Positions 50,120 to 61,893 are shown, counted from the first letter of the stretch. The stretch is 64,000 bases of DNA from Protopterus annectens (GCF_019279795.1 NC_056725.1:1614991359-1615055358), one strand, 5' to 3'. Numbers and translations are program-made. The notes: generated from the sequence alone by a model not told the origin.

Positions 50120-50388
50120 CTTCATTTGCTAACTGGCCTTTTTTCCCTGGGCCTCCACTGAAAATTGGATATAAAATTCAGACAATTCCACTGCCAAACT
50201 AAATGCATAAATTAAACATTTTGTCAATAAGTACTATGTTGCAGGGATTAAATGTATTTATATCACGTGAACAATTAATTTTTAACAGTCAACATAATGC
50301 AAAAATACTGCTGATCTCATTCCCTTGTTACAATGGTCACTGCAAGATACAGAATCAAAAAATTCTGAAAAAAAAACATGAACTGTTG

Positions 50389-50617
50389 AAACAAACACCG
50401 GACCATGGAAATACCTCAATGAAACACCAAAATGCAGTAAACAGGTAACAGAAACCCTGCAAGCTGTAAAAATTTTCATCCAAGTAGAACCACAAATGTA
50501 TTAACACAAAAGATTACCGCTTTCGTCTCTTTCATGGTGAAGAGACGAAAGCGCTAATCTCTTATGTCAATAAATTTGTGTTTCATTGAGGCATTTCCAC
50601 GGTCCGGTATTTGTTTA
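50389..50617. repeat. Palindromic PLE-tail-like remnant
   Basis: The outer arms pair (AACAAACACCGGACCATGGA at 50389 against TCCACGGTCCGGTATTTGTT near 50597-50616). The centre pairs GATTACCGCTTTCGTCTC with GAGACGAAAGCGCTAATC. GAAAGCGCTAA is the same word as in the PLE tail at 19060. Likely two inverted PLE tail pieces. Confidence 0.55.
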
Positions 50618-50749
50618 CAATGGTCATTACGGCAATAAATTACTATGCCTGTGGACATAAGCACCAATGTTAGATTGCAATACATCATTTAAGGAAGGCA
50701 AGGAAAAAAACCCTGAAGCTCATTGTCTTATTAATAAATGCAGATTAAT

Positions 50750-50979
50750 TTGTTTGTGTCTTTCGGCTTTTCCTGGTTACGGGTCGCCACACCGGAACTC
50801 CGGTCCGCTAATGATTGGCAGTACATTTTTGCATGCTGGCTTGCCGGGCCTAACGCACAACCTTCAACGAAGGAACACCCATTCACGCATGTTGCCCCAC
50901 AGAAGACACTCTAACTGAGAATCGAATGGGCAACGTCTAACTGTGAGGCGACAACGCTACCGCAGCACCACCACCGCAG
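50750..50979 (-). mobile_element. tRNA-derived SINE with 18-bp target-site duplication
   Basis: Flanked by perfect 18-bp repeats TAATAAATGCAGATTAAT (50732-50749 and 50980-50997). On the minus strand it opens with a degenerate tRNA-like head (TAGCGTTGTCGCCTCACAGT) and ends GTAACCAGGAAAAGCCGAAA. The tail is shared with the SINE at 62275. The clear duplication marks LINE-type retrotransposition. Confidence 0.85.
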
Positions 50980-50997
50980 TAATAAATGCAGATTAAT

Positions 50998-52257
50998 AAA
51001 CCTCTAATATCTACAATACAGAACACAACAGTCACAATTACTAAGTACAAACTTGGAAGTTCAGTGTTTTATAGTCAGCACATATCTGTACATACACGAT
51101 GAAAAATACACCTACTGCTAAATAGGAGTACTTAATATGTCTACTGTTATGTACTGCAGAAAGACACATTCTACAGAGTTATAATGTATCCTGAAGCCAA
51201 GGTCCAAATTTTGACATAAGTAACCAAACTGAAGCACCTATTAAACTTGATTTCAACAGTTCAGCTTTAAAAAATGCACAAAATGAGTAAATATATTTCC
51301 ACAGGAGTAGGGAACCCACTGTCTTGGCAGTCATTGTTTTAATGGAGGATCTATGTGAATAAATCTGACCCCAAACGTTTTGTCCTGCCTCTTGGGCATC
51401 TTATTTGAGAGCATCTACAGTACATGAATGAAGGCTAAAACACATTTACAGACTGAAAGGTGCATTTAAAATTGCACATACCCTAAAAAAGTCCGCACTG
51501 TACATTACTCTCTATTAGAATATGTACAGTTTAGCTCATTTCTGAAGTCCTTTCAATACTCGGCTACACACACCAATGCAAACAAAAGTAATATTTTTAA
51601 TATAAATAGTTTTTTGAACAGAAGCTTTTCTTACAGAATATTACATCCAAATTTTTACATTGCGTTCCTTTTTAAATATGATGGATAGGTTACCTTGGAG
51701 ATGTAAACATCATCAAAATAACATTCTTCCTCAAGTCTGTTAATTTTCCAAATGGACCTGTAGCAAAATGCACTTTAGTAACTGTTTTTGGCTTCTGCAA
51801 AATCAGAAGGCTAAGAACTTTAACAAATTGGTCCTATGCCAGCTCCAAAAGCAGTTTAAGTTCATGGCCCATCTGCAAAGTGAAGCAATTGTGTCTTGCT
51901 GTAGTCATTCTCCATAAAATGCATTTAAATCCAAGACAAGAAACTTCTTCCCGCTTTACGGAAATTTATAAGGTAATAACTGCAGTTCACTGCTGTAGTT
52001 CCTAGCAGCAAGCTCAGCAAATTCACTGGCACAACTGTAATGAACAGGACAAAGATGAGACAAACTTTCTGAAAGAATTCTGCAAGCAATGGAACTCAGA
52101 ATCATCTTTGTTTTGTTTTCAATGTCCCCTTTACTATCTGGCCAAACTATGTTACAATAAGGACGGTCAGTTGTCTAAGCCTTTCAAGATCTAGATGAAC
52201 TCGGGCAGACAGCTCGCAGTCCATTTTAATGAAGTTTTACAAGGGCTGTCAATGCAG
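50998..52257 (-). other. DDX47: DDX47 3' untranslated region and downstream DNA
   Basis: Non-coding, single-copy-like sequence below the DDX47 stop codon. The 3' UTR must begin at 52257. Where it ends is unclear: candidate ATTAAA signals on the minus strand lie near 52224, 51608 and 51335, with none decisive. Confidence 0.5.
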
Positions 52258-52383
52258 TTAGTGAAATTTCTTTTTCTTCCGCATCTTCCCACCAGCTACC
52301 ATCTTGCGAACCCCTGTAGACTCTTCAGTGTCATCATCATCACCTTTTCGACGTTTTTTCTTTTCAGACTGGTCTCTCATTTC
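52258..52383 (-). CDS. DDX47: DDX47 last coding exon
   Basis: Encodes the C-terminal tail of the nucleolar DEAD-box ATP-dependent RNA helicase DDX47, which acts in pre-rRNA processing. The exon starts after an AG acceptor (52384-52385) with GAA ATG AGA and ends with TAA at 52258-52260. The peptide runs EMRDQSEKKKRRKGDDDD, then TEESTGVRKMVAGGKM and a lysine-rich end KKKKFH. It aligns with the human tail as I recall it (EKKKRS, DDTEGAIGVRNKVAGGKM, ending KKRKGR); the last few residues differ. It joins in frame to the exon at 61599-61728 (R-I then E-M). Such basic tails commonly serve RNA binding and nucleolar targeting. Confidence 0.9.
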   Translation of the reverse strand, partial: EMRDQSEKKKRRKGDDDDTEESTGVRKMVAGGKMRKKKKFH

Positions 52384-55300
52384 CTGTTATAAAACAGAAA
52401 GATTTAGTTATCCATTCATGAATAAAAGCACTTCTACATTACTACTCCCACTGTTCACAAATACTGGACAGGAAATAAATGAAATGGGTCCAACTACAGC
52501 ATGATTCTTTTTTTCGTTATCTTCTGCGTAATGTATACAATACAAAAACACACAAAAACAAGTGTCTTAGGAAAGTGTGACCCACACCACCATACTGATT
52601 TACAGGTGCTCTCACAGTTGTTCAAAACCAGAACATTTTCCTAAAATATGATCTAAAAGTGTTTGCTACATTCTAAATATTCTGATAGCATTTGAGGGGA
52701 CCTTGCTGCTGAAATCAACCAGCTATGCTGTCTGTTGCAATGGTCTGTTACCACTTTCTAAGATACACCTGAAATGTTCTAGTTATTTGTTTTCTTACAG
52801 AACACCTCCAATTGTGGGACTCAATCATGCCATATGAGGACCGCAACTCAGTGGTTACATATAGAAGGACACAACGTCCCTATTTCATGAAGATTTTATC
52901 ACAGTTTATCTTCTTACCAACAATACAATATTAATAATTTATACTTTCTTTGTTTTTATAATTGCACTGACTGGAATAGACTTATTATAGCGACGATGTT
53001 CCACACTGGCAGATCCTAATTCTATTCCATTACCAAGCATCTAAATAAGGGAAAAATGCAATAATCTGTAGCCTCCTTACAAAATTAACATCTCCACATG
53101 GATAGAATCTGGCTTGTGTACCATCATGGAAATTACAAAATTCACAAGTACATAGCCTTGATAAAAATGAATCATGTTTGCTCTATGGTGCAAATCCCCA
53201 AAAACTTTAGAATGCAGTGACAGAGCTGTCACTCCATCTTATACTTTACAACTAACAAAAGACAAAAACCTGAACATACAAATCGTATAGCATTACAACT
53301 TCCTTTCATATCTGCTGTAGTAAGCAGCATTCAGTAACCTACCTTAACTTTATATGAATTAAAATAGAATTCTAAATAAAAGTGAGGACAGGCTCATTGG
53401 GTTTCACTTTTCTCTTCAATAGATCTTACTAAAAAAAACCTTCTTATTTTAGTTCCTGAACAACTTGTCCCCTTAAATGTAGATCATACATGATTAGAAA
53501 AATTAGTCAGTAACAAGTCTAATCTTATCATTCTTCCTCAATTTATAACGAAAGTATGTGTGGCCAAGTCCACTCCATCTACCAAATTTTAATCCTATAT
53601 CTATCATCCAATATGTATGCCCACTCTGTTACCTAAAGATAAACCACCATGTTAAACACCTGCCTCATTCTGCCATCCACTCCATAATTTTCACTTTGAT
53701 GTTCTAATATTTGACTTTAAAGCCATAAAAACAGATGTATATAACCTTATATCTGAAGAAGCATCTAACAGCTTTGATTTTGTCTGACTTAGACATAAAA
53801 AAAATACCCATTTACCCAACAAATAGTCAATAGCTCAATAAAGTGCAATATATTATATCTCAAGGTTCCATTGCAACAATTTGCTCGCCACTCAAAGCTT
53901 AGAAATTTTTATCCCTTAAATTTCAAGGGGAAGGCTGGAGCTTTCACCCATGATGGTGGCACTGGGTTCATGAAACTCTGATACAAAAATTGGAATAAAT
54001 CACTGAAGTTAGCCCAGACTGCACAAAAAGAAAAAAATCAGTTTCTGTGCTGGCGTGATCTGATATGTTCCGACTAGATCTAAGATGCAGCAGTTCTAAT
54101 GAAAAGAATAATCACAGTGGAAACTGCGAGGCACGGTTGAGCTAAGAAAAAAGACAACTACAACAACTACAGCAAATAGCAAAAGAACTTCATCTCTGTG
54201 CTCCTAGAATTGAAAAACTGATAACTTCACAACTCTAGTCTCATGCCGATGGACTTGGATTAGTACTAGGCTAATCACCTTTGTGGGTCATTTTAAGCCT
54301 AGGCAATTACTCCATTGTAAAAATCAAACCTTGTACCTTGTTCTCTGTAAGGTAAACACCTTAACCATTATGTCAACTTCCCTCAAGTGAAAAGCTGGTT
54401 CCCAAGATTGTGAATGGAATCGGGAGTGCAAAAAAAAAAAAGCCAGCCAAGCTACGACAGTCCACATACCTCACTCATGAGAGATACTACTGAAGTTAAA
54501 CACTTCAGTGTGTTTAGGAAAAAACTCAGCAACTACTAAAGTGCCAATGTAATTTCTCCCTATGGATCAGCAGCTCAGCTAGGACTAGCCTAGTTTCCCC
54601 ATGGACCAAGTAAATAGCTCAGCTAACCATAATGCCATAATTTTGCACACAGGAATCTCCTCACAAGCTACTATATATCAAACCACATTCTACACTACCC
54701 TAACCCCCATTAACCCACTATTTTCTCTCTGCATCACAAGTTTTGTTGGCTCATATTACAGCAACTAACACCTGTAGACAAGGCAAATGATTATCTTCCA
54801 ATTACTCAATTTTTAATATTTTATGTAGCTCCTCTGCATCTTCCTCTGTATCCACCTACTTACGCAAGACCTTCTCATCTGTAAATTACTGTATGCTCAT
54901 TGTAAACATCCTGCTTTGTAATCACAGACTGCATTTCTAATTGTATTTGTGCATGTCTGTATGCGCTGTGAACTCTACATCTTAATGTTATTTGTAATAA
55001 TGCCGTCTTTACCCAAAAGACAAAGGGTGGGTTTCCGAATTTTCAATTTGGAGTGTTCCTTTAAACATGGTGAGGAGGGGGTTCCAGCAGTACAGCTGTT
55101 GCACAGTAACTTGGACTGGATGCTGTCAAAACACACAACAGGAAGAGAAGAAAGAAAATGGGCAAATTTATTTAGACAATTACCTCATTAAAATAATGAA
55201 ATATTAACTGCCTCACCAAATAGGTTACCACATATCCCCAAGTTAAATCTGTAACTGCTGATCCACTTATTAATTCTACAATAAAAAAACAGTCGGGTAT

Positions 55301-55730
55301 TACTATGCTTGACAAAGAAGGAGTCTGTTGCAAAAGCTTGGAACATGCTGGTTTACATATGCATTCCACAAGTAAATATCGTTAATGTGAAGTTGTAGTT
55401 TGAGGTTTATAGCGCTGATATTCATAACACTACCAGTTTTATGAAAGTGAAGGAGATCAAAAAAAAGCAAGGTCTTTCACAGCATAAAAAGCAAGGCAGA
55501 GATCACCTCAAAACAGTCTAAAAGAAATGGGGCTTTTAATCTGTGTCTAGCTTAGAGTGCTCAATCCTTCAATTTGCTTAATAAAGAATGTCTTTGGCCT
55601 TTCAAGCTGTATGACTGCCACTGTCCAGTGATTTTTCTTTTTTTTTTTGGGGGGGGGTTAATGCCTTGCTGGACACAATTATGGACAAACACCACTGAGA
55701 AAACTGAAGGCAGAGTTGTTGCAGGGTGAA
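52384..55730 (-). other. DDX47: DDX47 last intron, part downstream of DIRS I
   Basis: No exon seen. A CR1-like tail fragment lies near 54258-54400, with A- and G-homopolymer runs near 54430 and 55650. The rest is AT-rich, single-copy-like intron. Confidence 0.7.
54258..54400 (-). mobile_element. CR1-type LINE 3' untranslated fragment
   Basis: The minus strand AAAATGACCCACAAAGGTGA, then TTAGCCTAGTACTA, resembles the tail of the CR1-type element at 62810-62865 (AAAATGACCCGTAATAG, then TTGCCTAGTACTTA). No coding part remains. Confidence 0.5.
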
Positions 55731-55879
55731 AGTACAGTTTTGTACCTACCATAAATGTAGATGTTCGAGTGCGCATACAGCTGCAGTCATTACAGATGGG
55801 TTATCCTGCCGTCAGGCGGGTCCTCGGTCGGCCGAATTCCAAAGTCTAGGTCCGGCGTCGGTTATCGTCGCTTCTTCCC

Positions 55880-55906
55880 TGACGTCAGTGCGGCAGGGAT
55901 ATAAAA
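55880..55906 (+). promoter_or_regulatory. CRE and TATA box in the 3' ITR of DIRS I
   Basis: TGACGTCA (55880-55887), then TATAAAA (55900-55906), pointing rightward into the element and antisense to DDX47. Confidence 0.6.
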
Positions 55907-56125
55907 GAGGCAGCTGACACCATTTTCTTCAGTTTTTCTTGCCCCAGATGTCAGGTGCCCCCAGAAGGAAGGCAAAACATAAATTTATGCAAACATGCAA
56001 AATAGAATAATCAAAAAACAGTAGTTGCAAGCAAATACACCATAAAAGAATACCCCAAATAGGTTGTATGATCAGGTGTTTGTCATAAGGCCTGTCCTAA
56101 GAGGGGACGGAGGGGGGGTAACCTA

Positions 56126-56222
56126 GACTGCAGCTGTATGAGCACTCGAACATCTACATTTATGGTAGGTACAAAACTGTACTATGTTCATCGTGCATAC
56201 AGCTGCAGTCATTACAGATGGG
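56126..56222. repeat. Internal complementary region of DIRS I
   Basis: Reverse complements of both tips of I, joined at ACTGTACTATGTTCATCG, as in B, C and F. Confidence 0.87.
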
Positions 56223-56229
56223 AAGAATC

Positions 56230-57290
56230 CCAAAGCTAAGTAGGGGTGGTAGGCACTAAGTGGAACTAGGAGGAGCGAGGATGCCCTGCAAGACTGCTGT
56301 GGCAAAACCCGCTCTAGATTTAGAGAACAGTGGAAGGTGATAGTGCTTGGAGAAAGTGTGCACTGAACTCCAGGTGGCTGCTTCCAAAATGTCCTTGGTA
56401 GGGACCCCCCTGAGGAAGGCTGCAGAGGTAGCTGTGGCCCTGGTGGAGTGGGATCTGATGCATGCAGGCACAGTTTTTCCATGAAATGAGTAACAAAAGC
56501 GTATGCAGTGGACTATCCATTTTGAAATTGTCTATTTGGAAATAGCCTTTCCTTGAGCACCTGTAGCATAGGACACAAAGAGTTGCTCGGATTTCCTGAA
56601 TGGCTTTGTCCTGTCCAAATAGTAACGAAGTTGTCTGTGAATGTCCAAGGAATGCAGTAGTCTTTCCCCTTTGTTTTGTGGATTAGGTTAAAAGGTAGGT
56701 AAAGTGGATAGTCTGATTCAAAGCTACACTGGATACTACCTTTGGCATAAAGGTAGGGTTGGTTTGTAAGGAAACTCTGTCCTGATGGAAAATGATGAAT
56801 GGTTGCACAGCCATGAGGGCCTGTAGCTCCGAAACCCTGCATGCTGAGGTGATAGCCAGAAGAAAGGCTGTTTTCCATGACAAGTATTGTAGTTCTGTTG
56901 AAGAAGCTGGCTCGAAGGGAGGAAGGGTCAGCTTTTCCAATACGAAGTTGAGGTCCCAAGCAGGGACTGGTGGTTTCCTTGGGGGTTTTATATTCTTTGC
57001 CCCTCTGAGGAACTGCCTTAAGAGAGGATGAGAGAATAAAAGAGGATCTGTGTTGTATTGTGCAAGAAATGGCTGAAGCGTGGATCTTGATGGAGGAGAA
57101 GAAAAGTCCACTGTTTAACATCTCAGCTAGGTACTGTAAAATTTGAGGTATATTTATTACCCAATGATTCTAGCCCTTTTCTTGATTCCAGGCACAAAAT
57201 CGTTTCCATTTGGCGGAGTAGGCTTTTCTAGAAGAAGGTCTTCTGGCCTCCAAGATGACATCCTGCACCTCCTTGGAGAGGAGAGTCTGT
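56230..57290 (-). pseudogene. Tyrosine recombinase region of DIRS I
   Basis: Contains EARRPSSRKAYSAKWKRF, VSELQALMAVQPF, SHSTRATATSAAFLRG (H-x-x-R) and TFSKHYHLPLF, which supplies the candidate Tyr nucleophile. Domain order and length fit DIRS recombinases. Broken. Confidence 0.86.
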
Positions 57291-57299
57291 TGGGAAATC

Positions 57300-59140
57300 A
57301 AGGAATTCTCCATGCAGCTAGATTTAAGGTTTTGAGATGGCTGTGAAAGGTTTTGTAGTTGTGCTGGGACAACAGAAGAAGGACTAGAGGTAGGATCCAT
57401 GGTGGGGAATGTGTCAGGCTCTTCAGGAGCGGATACCAGTGTTGTCTTGGCCAGTCTGGAGCAATGAGAATCATTTTCGGCCTCTCTGCTCTGGCTTTTA
57501 ATAGAACTTTGGGCAGCAGAGGAAGAGGCGGGAAGGCATAGACTGTCAATGTTGTCCAATTGAAAGGAAGTGCGTCCATTTTCCAGGCCTGTGGATGATA
57601 GGTCCTTGAACAAAATTTTTTCAACTGGTAATTTCTGTGGGTAGCAAAGAGATCTCTGTCTGGCTGTCCCATGCCTGAGTTATCTTTGTGAAAACTTGAG
57701 GATGCAACTTCCATTCGTGTGGATCTGTCATATTTCTGCTTAGGTTGTCTGCCAGTGTGTTTTCCTTCCCTGGCAGGAATTGTGCCTGTAGTTGAATTTG
57801 CAATTCCAGCGCTGTGTTCCATAGGGTCATGGCTTGCCTGCACAGGGAGTATGAATGAGTTCCCCCATTTGTTTATGTACCACATCACTGTGGTGTTGTC
57901 TGTCCTTATCAATAGCTGGCCTGGATGCAGTAGGTCTTTGAAGGTTATAACAGCATTTTGCACGGCTAGCATTTCCTTTTGGTTGATGTGTAGATGCTTC
58001 TCTTTTTCGGGACCATTTTCCCTGAATGCACTGATCTGTCATGTGTGCTCCCCAGGCGTAGTCTGATGCGTCTGTTGTGATGATTTGAATTGCTTGAGGT
58101 ACACAGAAAGGGAGACCTGCGTTTCTTTGGCAAGCTTGAGCCCACCACAAAAATTCCTTTTGAAGGCATGGAATGAGTGGTATAATTGTTTCCAAGCTGT
58201 GGCTGTGTTGAGACCATAAATTTTTTAGGTACCACTGAAGTTTCCTCATATGCAGCTTTGCACGTGGGATTAGTAGGATGCAAGATGCCATGAATCCCAG
58301 AGCCTGCAGGACTTTCCTTGCAGTTAGCCTGGTGAAAGTTGCCATTTTGCTGAAGTATTGAGACAGTTGCCCTTGTTTGTCTGGCGTGAGGTAGGCCATC
58401 TGGGTGGTTGAATTCAAGCTGGCACCCAGGAAAATTATTTGTTGAGAGGGTATTAGTTTTGATTTCTTGTTGTTGACTGTGTATCCCAGGAAGTTCAACA
58501 GCTTTATTACAAACGCCAGGTGCTGCAGTAGTATGTCCTTGCTGTCTGCTTGGATCAGGCAGTCCAAATATGGGTAGATTTGTATTCCTTGTAGTCTGCA
58601 GAAGGCGATTACTGATGCCAGGCATTTCGTAAACACTCTGGGCGCAGTAGATAAGCCAAAGGGCAATGCAGAGAATTGGTAATGGGTTGAACCTGCAAGA
58701 AATCTGAGGCATCTTCTGTAATCTTGTCTGATAGGGACATGCAGGTATGCCTCCTTGAGGTCCAATGTTACCAGCCAAGACTCCTTGCCCAACATGGGAA
58801 GAAGCTGCTGTAATGTGAGCATCTTGAATTTTGGCACCTGTAGATATGTGTTTAGGATGGATAGGTCTAAGATAGGTCTCCAATCTTTGTCTTTCCTTGG
58901 TACCAGGAATAGTCTGGAATAAAACCCTTGACCTTGTTCTTTTGCAGGTACCTCTTGAATCGCTTTCATGTCCATGAGAGCTGAAATTTGTGTTTGTGCC
59001 TCTGCCCTTTGATTTTGTGGCAGGTTTGGCATGCCTCTCATTTTTGGAAGGGTGTGAAAGTGGAACCTGTAGCCTCTGTCTATAATGTCCAGAATCCATT
59101 TGTCTTTTGTAACAATATACCAATTTTTTGAGAATAATGT
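57300..59140 (-). pseudogene. RT and RNase H region of DIRS I
   Basis: RT with WLVTLDLKEAYLHVPIRQD and FSALPFGLSTAPRVFTK, followed by RNase H with TTDASDYAWGAH, RTDNTTVMWYIN and ENTLADNLSR. Ty3-like RT with adjoining RNase H. Broken. Confidence 0.88.
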
Positions 59141-59219
59141 CAGTTTTCTGCCCAAAGGTGCTGCCATTAAAGCTTTGCTTGGCAGGTGCAGGGGGAAGTC
59201 ATTGTGTCTGTTTTCTAAA

Positions 59220-60942
59220 AGACTGTGATCTATCTTCTCCACCTCTTGGGGTTGGTGCTTGCCAGTGTCTGGCTCTGAAAGATCCTTGAGGTTGCCCTCT
59301 ACCCCTTGGACGCCTGTATCTGCCCCTTTGAGGTCTGTCCGTGGCTGGAAAGGACCAATTTTTTGTAGGTCAGTTTCTGCTGAAACGTGGAGACTGTACC
59401 TGCAGGAAATCTTTCACTGTTTGCATTGATTTCGCTTTTTCCTCCATTTTCTTTAGCACCTCCTCAGCTTTAACACCAAACAATACATCTTTTTGGAGGT
59501 GCATCTAATAATTTAGCTTTGACATGATCTGGTAAGGTTTGCTCTTTGAGCCAAGCATGCCTACATATAACAGACCCCGTAACAGCAGCTCTACATGAGG
59601 CCTCTAAAGCATCAAAACCACACTGCAAGGTATGTTTACCCACTTGCTCTGCACCATGCAACAAATCCTGCAACTCTTTTAAATCTGGTTGTTCTGGTTG
59701 TGTCATTTTGCTTTTCAGCTGAGATATCAAAAACTGTTGATACTTTAACATATGGAACTGACAGTTTAATGCCCTCATGGTTAAAGTGGCCGAGGTGTAC
59801 ACCTTTTTCCCCCACCTTTCTAAAGCTCTGGAATCTCTCTCTGAAGGTAATGGGTTTTTAGCAGTAGAGGCCTTAATTCCCTTGGGACCCTGTGAAATAG
59901 TTTCTGGGTCAGCAGTATGGCTTTTATAAAGGAACTGGTAAGAATCAGGAACCCGGTAATACCTGTCTGGTTTAACATGAGCTGGAGGCAAGGAATCTGG
60001 ATTAAGGCTGGCTTCTGTGTACACATCATCCAATATATCTAAAACAGGAGGGATAGCCAGAGGCCTATGCTGGGGGAGCAGAAGAAATTCCCTGAGCCTT
60101 TTCTTGGAATCTGAGTAATCTTGGCCTTCCCAGTGAAAGTGTTCCCTCAATGTAAGCAGGGTTTCCCCAAAAGAGTAGTCCTCAGGGGGGGAGACCGAGG
60201 GAATAGACTCCTCTGCATCAGAGTCTTCGAATGGAGAATAGGCATAATCCTGGTCCTCAGATTGTTCTGAGGTAATAGAAGCTTGATCTGAGGAAGGGTA
60301 GTCTTCCTCTAATCTGGGCCTTTTGGCAGAGGGGGGTTGAGAACCCCTGATAAGAGTAATCAAATCCTCAGCCATTTTAAGCATCTGCATTTGAGAGGGG
60401 GTCTGAGGACCCTGTTTTTTGGTTTTCATGGCTGCTTTAGATTTAGTGAAGGCTTTAATAGAAAAGGAGGAAGGCCTGAAGACACCTTGAGAAATGGCAG
60501 GCCTGTCTAAATTCTGAGTTTCCCCGCCAAGAGTGGCGTCGGTATCTGCAGTAGGAATGGGGAACCGAGGAGCCTGCGACCTCAGGTACTGTAGACACCG
60601 GTAATGTAGTGTCATCGGTACTCAGGGGCTGCGTAGGCGCCTCGCTGAGCACCGGAGAACCGGTAGTCAGCCTTAGCGTGGTCTCGGTAGACGGTGCGGA
60701 CCTCGGTCCTTATCTTTGCGTCTTTTGCTCAAAACTGGAGTCTGAGTATCCAACGACATTTTGCCAAAATAGTGAAGGGCGAACTCCGCCCGGCGCTTAA
60801 TAGTGCGCTTGTTGAATCTAGCACAAAAATGGCAGGCCCAGACGTCGTGGTCTGGGCCTAAGCAAGGTATACAGAAAGAATGGAAATCCTTATGCGGTAT
60901 TTGCTTCCCACATGAAATGCAATTATTAACTTTGTCTGACAT
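59220..60942 (-). pseudogene. Gag-like region of DIRS I
   Basis: Begins MSDKVNNCISCGKQIPHKDF at 60942. The conserved middle and helical blocks (LREHFHWEGQDYSDSKKRL, PLAIPPVLDILDDVY, LNCQFHMLKYQQFL, LQCGFDALEASCRAAVT) form the longest gag-like open stretch in the window. No zinc knuckle at the C-terminus; the Cys pairs sit at the N-terminus instead. Confidence 0.78.
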
Positions 60943-61109
60943 CGGTCTGAGGCAAGAAAAGTTTCCCCAACGGGGTACTTAGCTTTCAAGAAGACTTCGG
61001 CTGAAATACTTTCGTAAATCTCGGAGCTGGCCGACCGGCACTTGCGAACTGCTTCTGCTTCGGGCACCGCGTGGCAAGAAAGACTGAAGAAAATGGCATC
61101 GGTTGCCTC

Positions 61110-61136
61110 TTTTATACCCCTGCTGCACTGACGTCA
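61110..61136 (-). promoter_or_regulatory. CRE and TATA box in the 5' ITR of DIRS I
   Basis: On the sense strand TGACGTCA (61129-61136) precedes TATAAAA (61110-61116). It faces the same way as DDX47 transcription and could start transcripts reading toward the last DDX47 exon. Confidence 0.62.
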
Positions 61137-61254
61137 GGGAAGAAGCGACGACAACCGACGCCGGACTTAGACTTTGGAATTCGGCCGACCGAGGACCCGC
61201 CTGACGGCAGGATAACCCATCTGTAATGACTGCAGCTGTTTGCACGATGAACAT

Positions 61255-61598
61255 CTATCAGTGACTGTGGGATGGTTTAAGTATGTATGTATGTGCCCCT
61301 ACTAACTCCAAGATGAATCTTATTCTGTACTATAGCTTTGTCACTGTAAACAAATTACTGGCTGGCCTCAGCAACTTAAATCATCATCTACAAACTACAC
61401 TATTAACAGGAAAGCCTTTAACTCAGCACAGATTTTCTGACAAGGTCCTGTAATGCAAGGTCACAATTAAAGTACAATACAGTGAAAGATATAAATTAAA
61501 TAAAAAGAAAAGTTCCATGAAAAAAGTGACCGAACATCAGCTTTATGCCAGTAATCAGGATGACCGTTTCTAAAGGCAAAAGCAAAATTATTACTTAC
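61255..61598 (-). other. DDX47: DDX47 last intron, part upstream of DIRS I
   Basis: AT-rich intron with a short GTAT repeat near 61280. It ends at the GTAAGT donor (61593-61598, minus strand). No other feature seen. Confidence 0.8.
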
Positions 61599-61728
61599 AA
61601 TCCGTGCAAATCTCTGAGCTTCTGCCACTCGCTCCACCAGCATCATTACCTCTTCTTCTTGAGCAGGGAATGCTGGGAGCTTTTTCATAATCAAATGTTC
61701 AATACGTTGGAAAAGCTCAACATCATAC
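61599..61728 (-). CDS. DDX47: DDX47 penultimate coding exon
   Basis: A 130-bp exon encoding the end of the helicase C-terminal lobe and the following helix: YDVELFQRIEHLIMKKLPAF, then PAQEEEVMMLVERVAEAQRF and ARI. It is nearly colinear with human DDX47 as I recall it (YDVELFQRIEHLIGKKLPGF; EVMMLTERVAEAQRFARM). An AG acceptor flanks it at 61729-61730 and a GTAAGT donor at 61593-61598. It completes a codon split after CA in the preceding exon (CA|G). The distance to the next exon is 9.2 kb, much of it DIRS I. Confidence 0.94.
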
Positions 61729-61822
61729 CTGTTTAAAGCAAAACAAACTGCTCAATTTCCACTCCTCATTAAGTTACCACTTAAAAGAAAATTTAGATAT
61801 TATAGCATGCTTTTGAACATAC

Positions 61823-61893
61823 TGTGTCACAAAGGTGATTGATTTTCCCGATCGACCTGCTCTGGCTGTTCTTCCCACTCTGTGGATGTAGTC
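61823..61893 (-). CDS. DDX47: DDX47 coding exon with helicase motif VI
   Basis: A 71-bp exon encoding [20 protein letters not shown], then [15 protein letters not shown] is DEAD-box motif VI, whose arginines contact ATP and couple hydrolysis to RNA unwinding. Acceptor AG at 61894-61895; donor GTATGT (minus strand, 61817-61822). The split codon continues into the exon at 61599-61728 across a 94-bp intron. Earlier DDX47 exons lie beyond the right edge. Confidence 0.95.

Larger units (their letters stand above)
55731..61254 (-). mobile_element. DIRS-type retrotransposon I, whole length, in DDX47 intron (fossil)
   Basis: A 5524-bp element with both tips (AGTACAGTTTTG at 55731, GATGAACAT at 61254), inserted in the last DDX47 intron in the gene's orientation. 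Parts: 3' ITR (55731 to about 55945), ICR (56126-56222), YR (about 56230-57290), RNase H and RT (about 57300-59140), gag-like region (about 59220-60940) and 5' ITR (about 61070-61254). Very close to F. The two ITRs differ at only a few percent of positions and only a few breaks are visible, so it is a young copy. No target-site duplication seen. Confidence 0.95.

Noticed and set aside
50389-50617. Host cruciform or bidirectional promoter element
   Set aside because: The arms share GAAAGCGCTAA with the PLE tail at 19060, so two inverted PLE tails explain it better.
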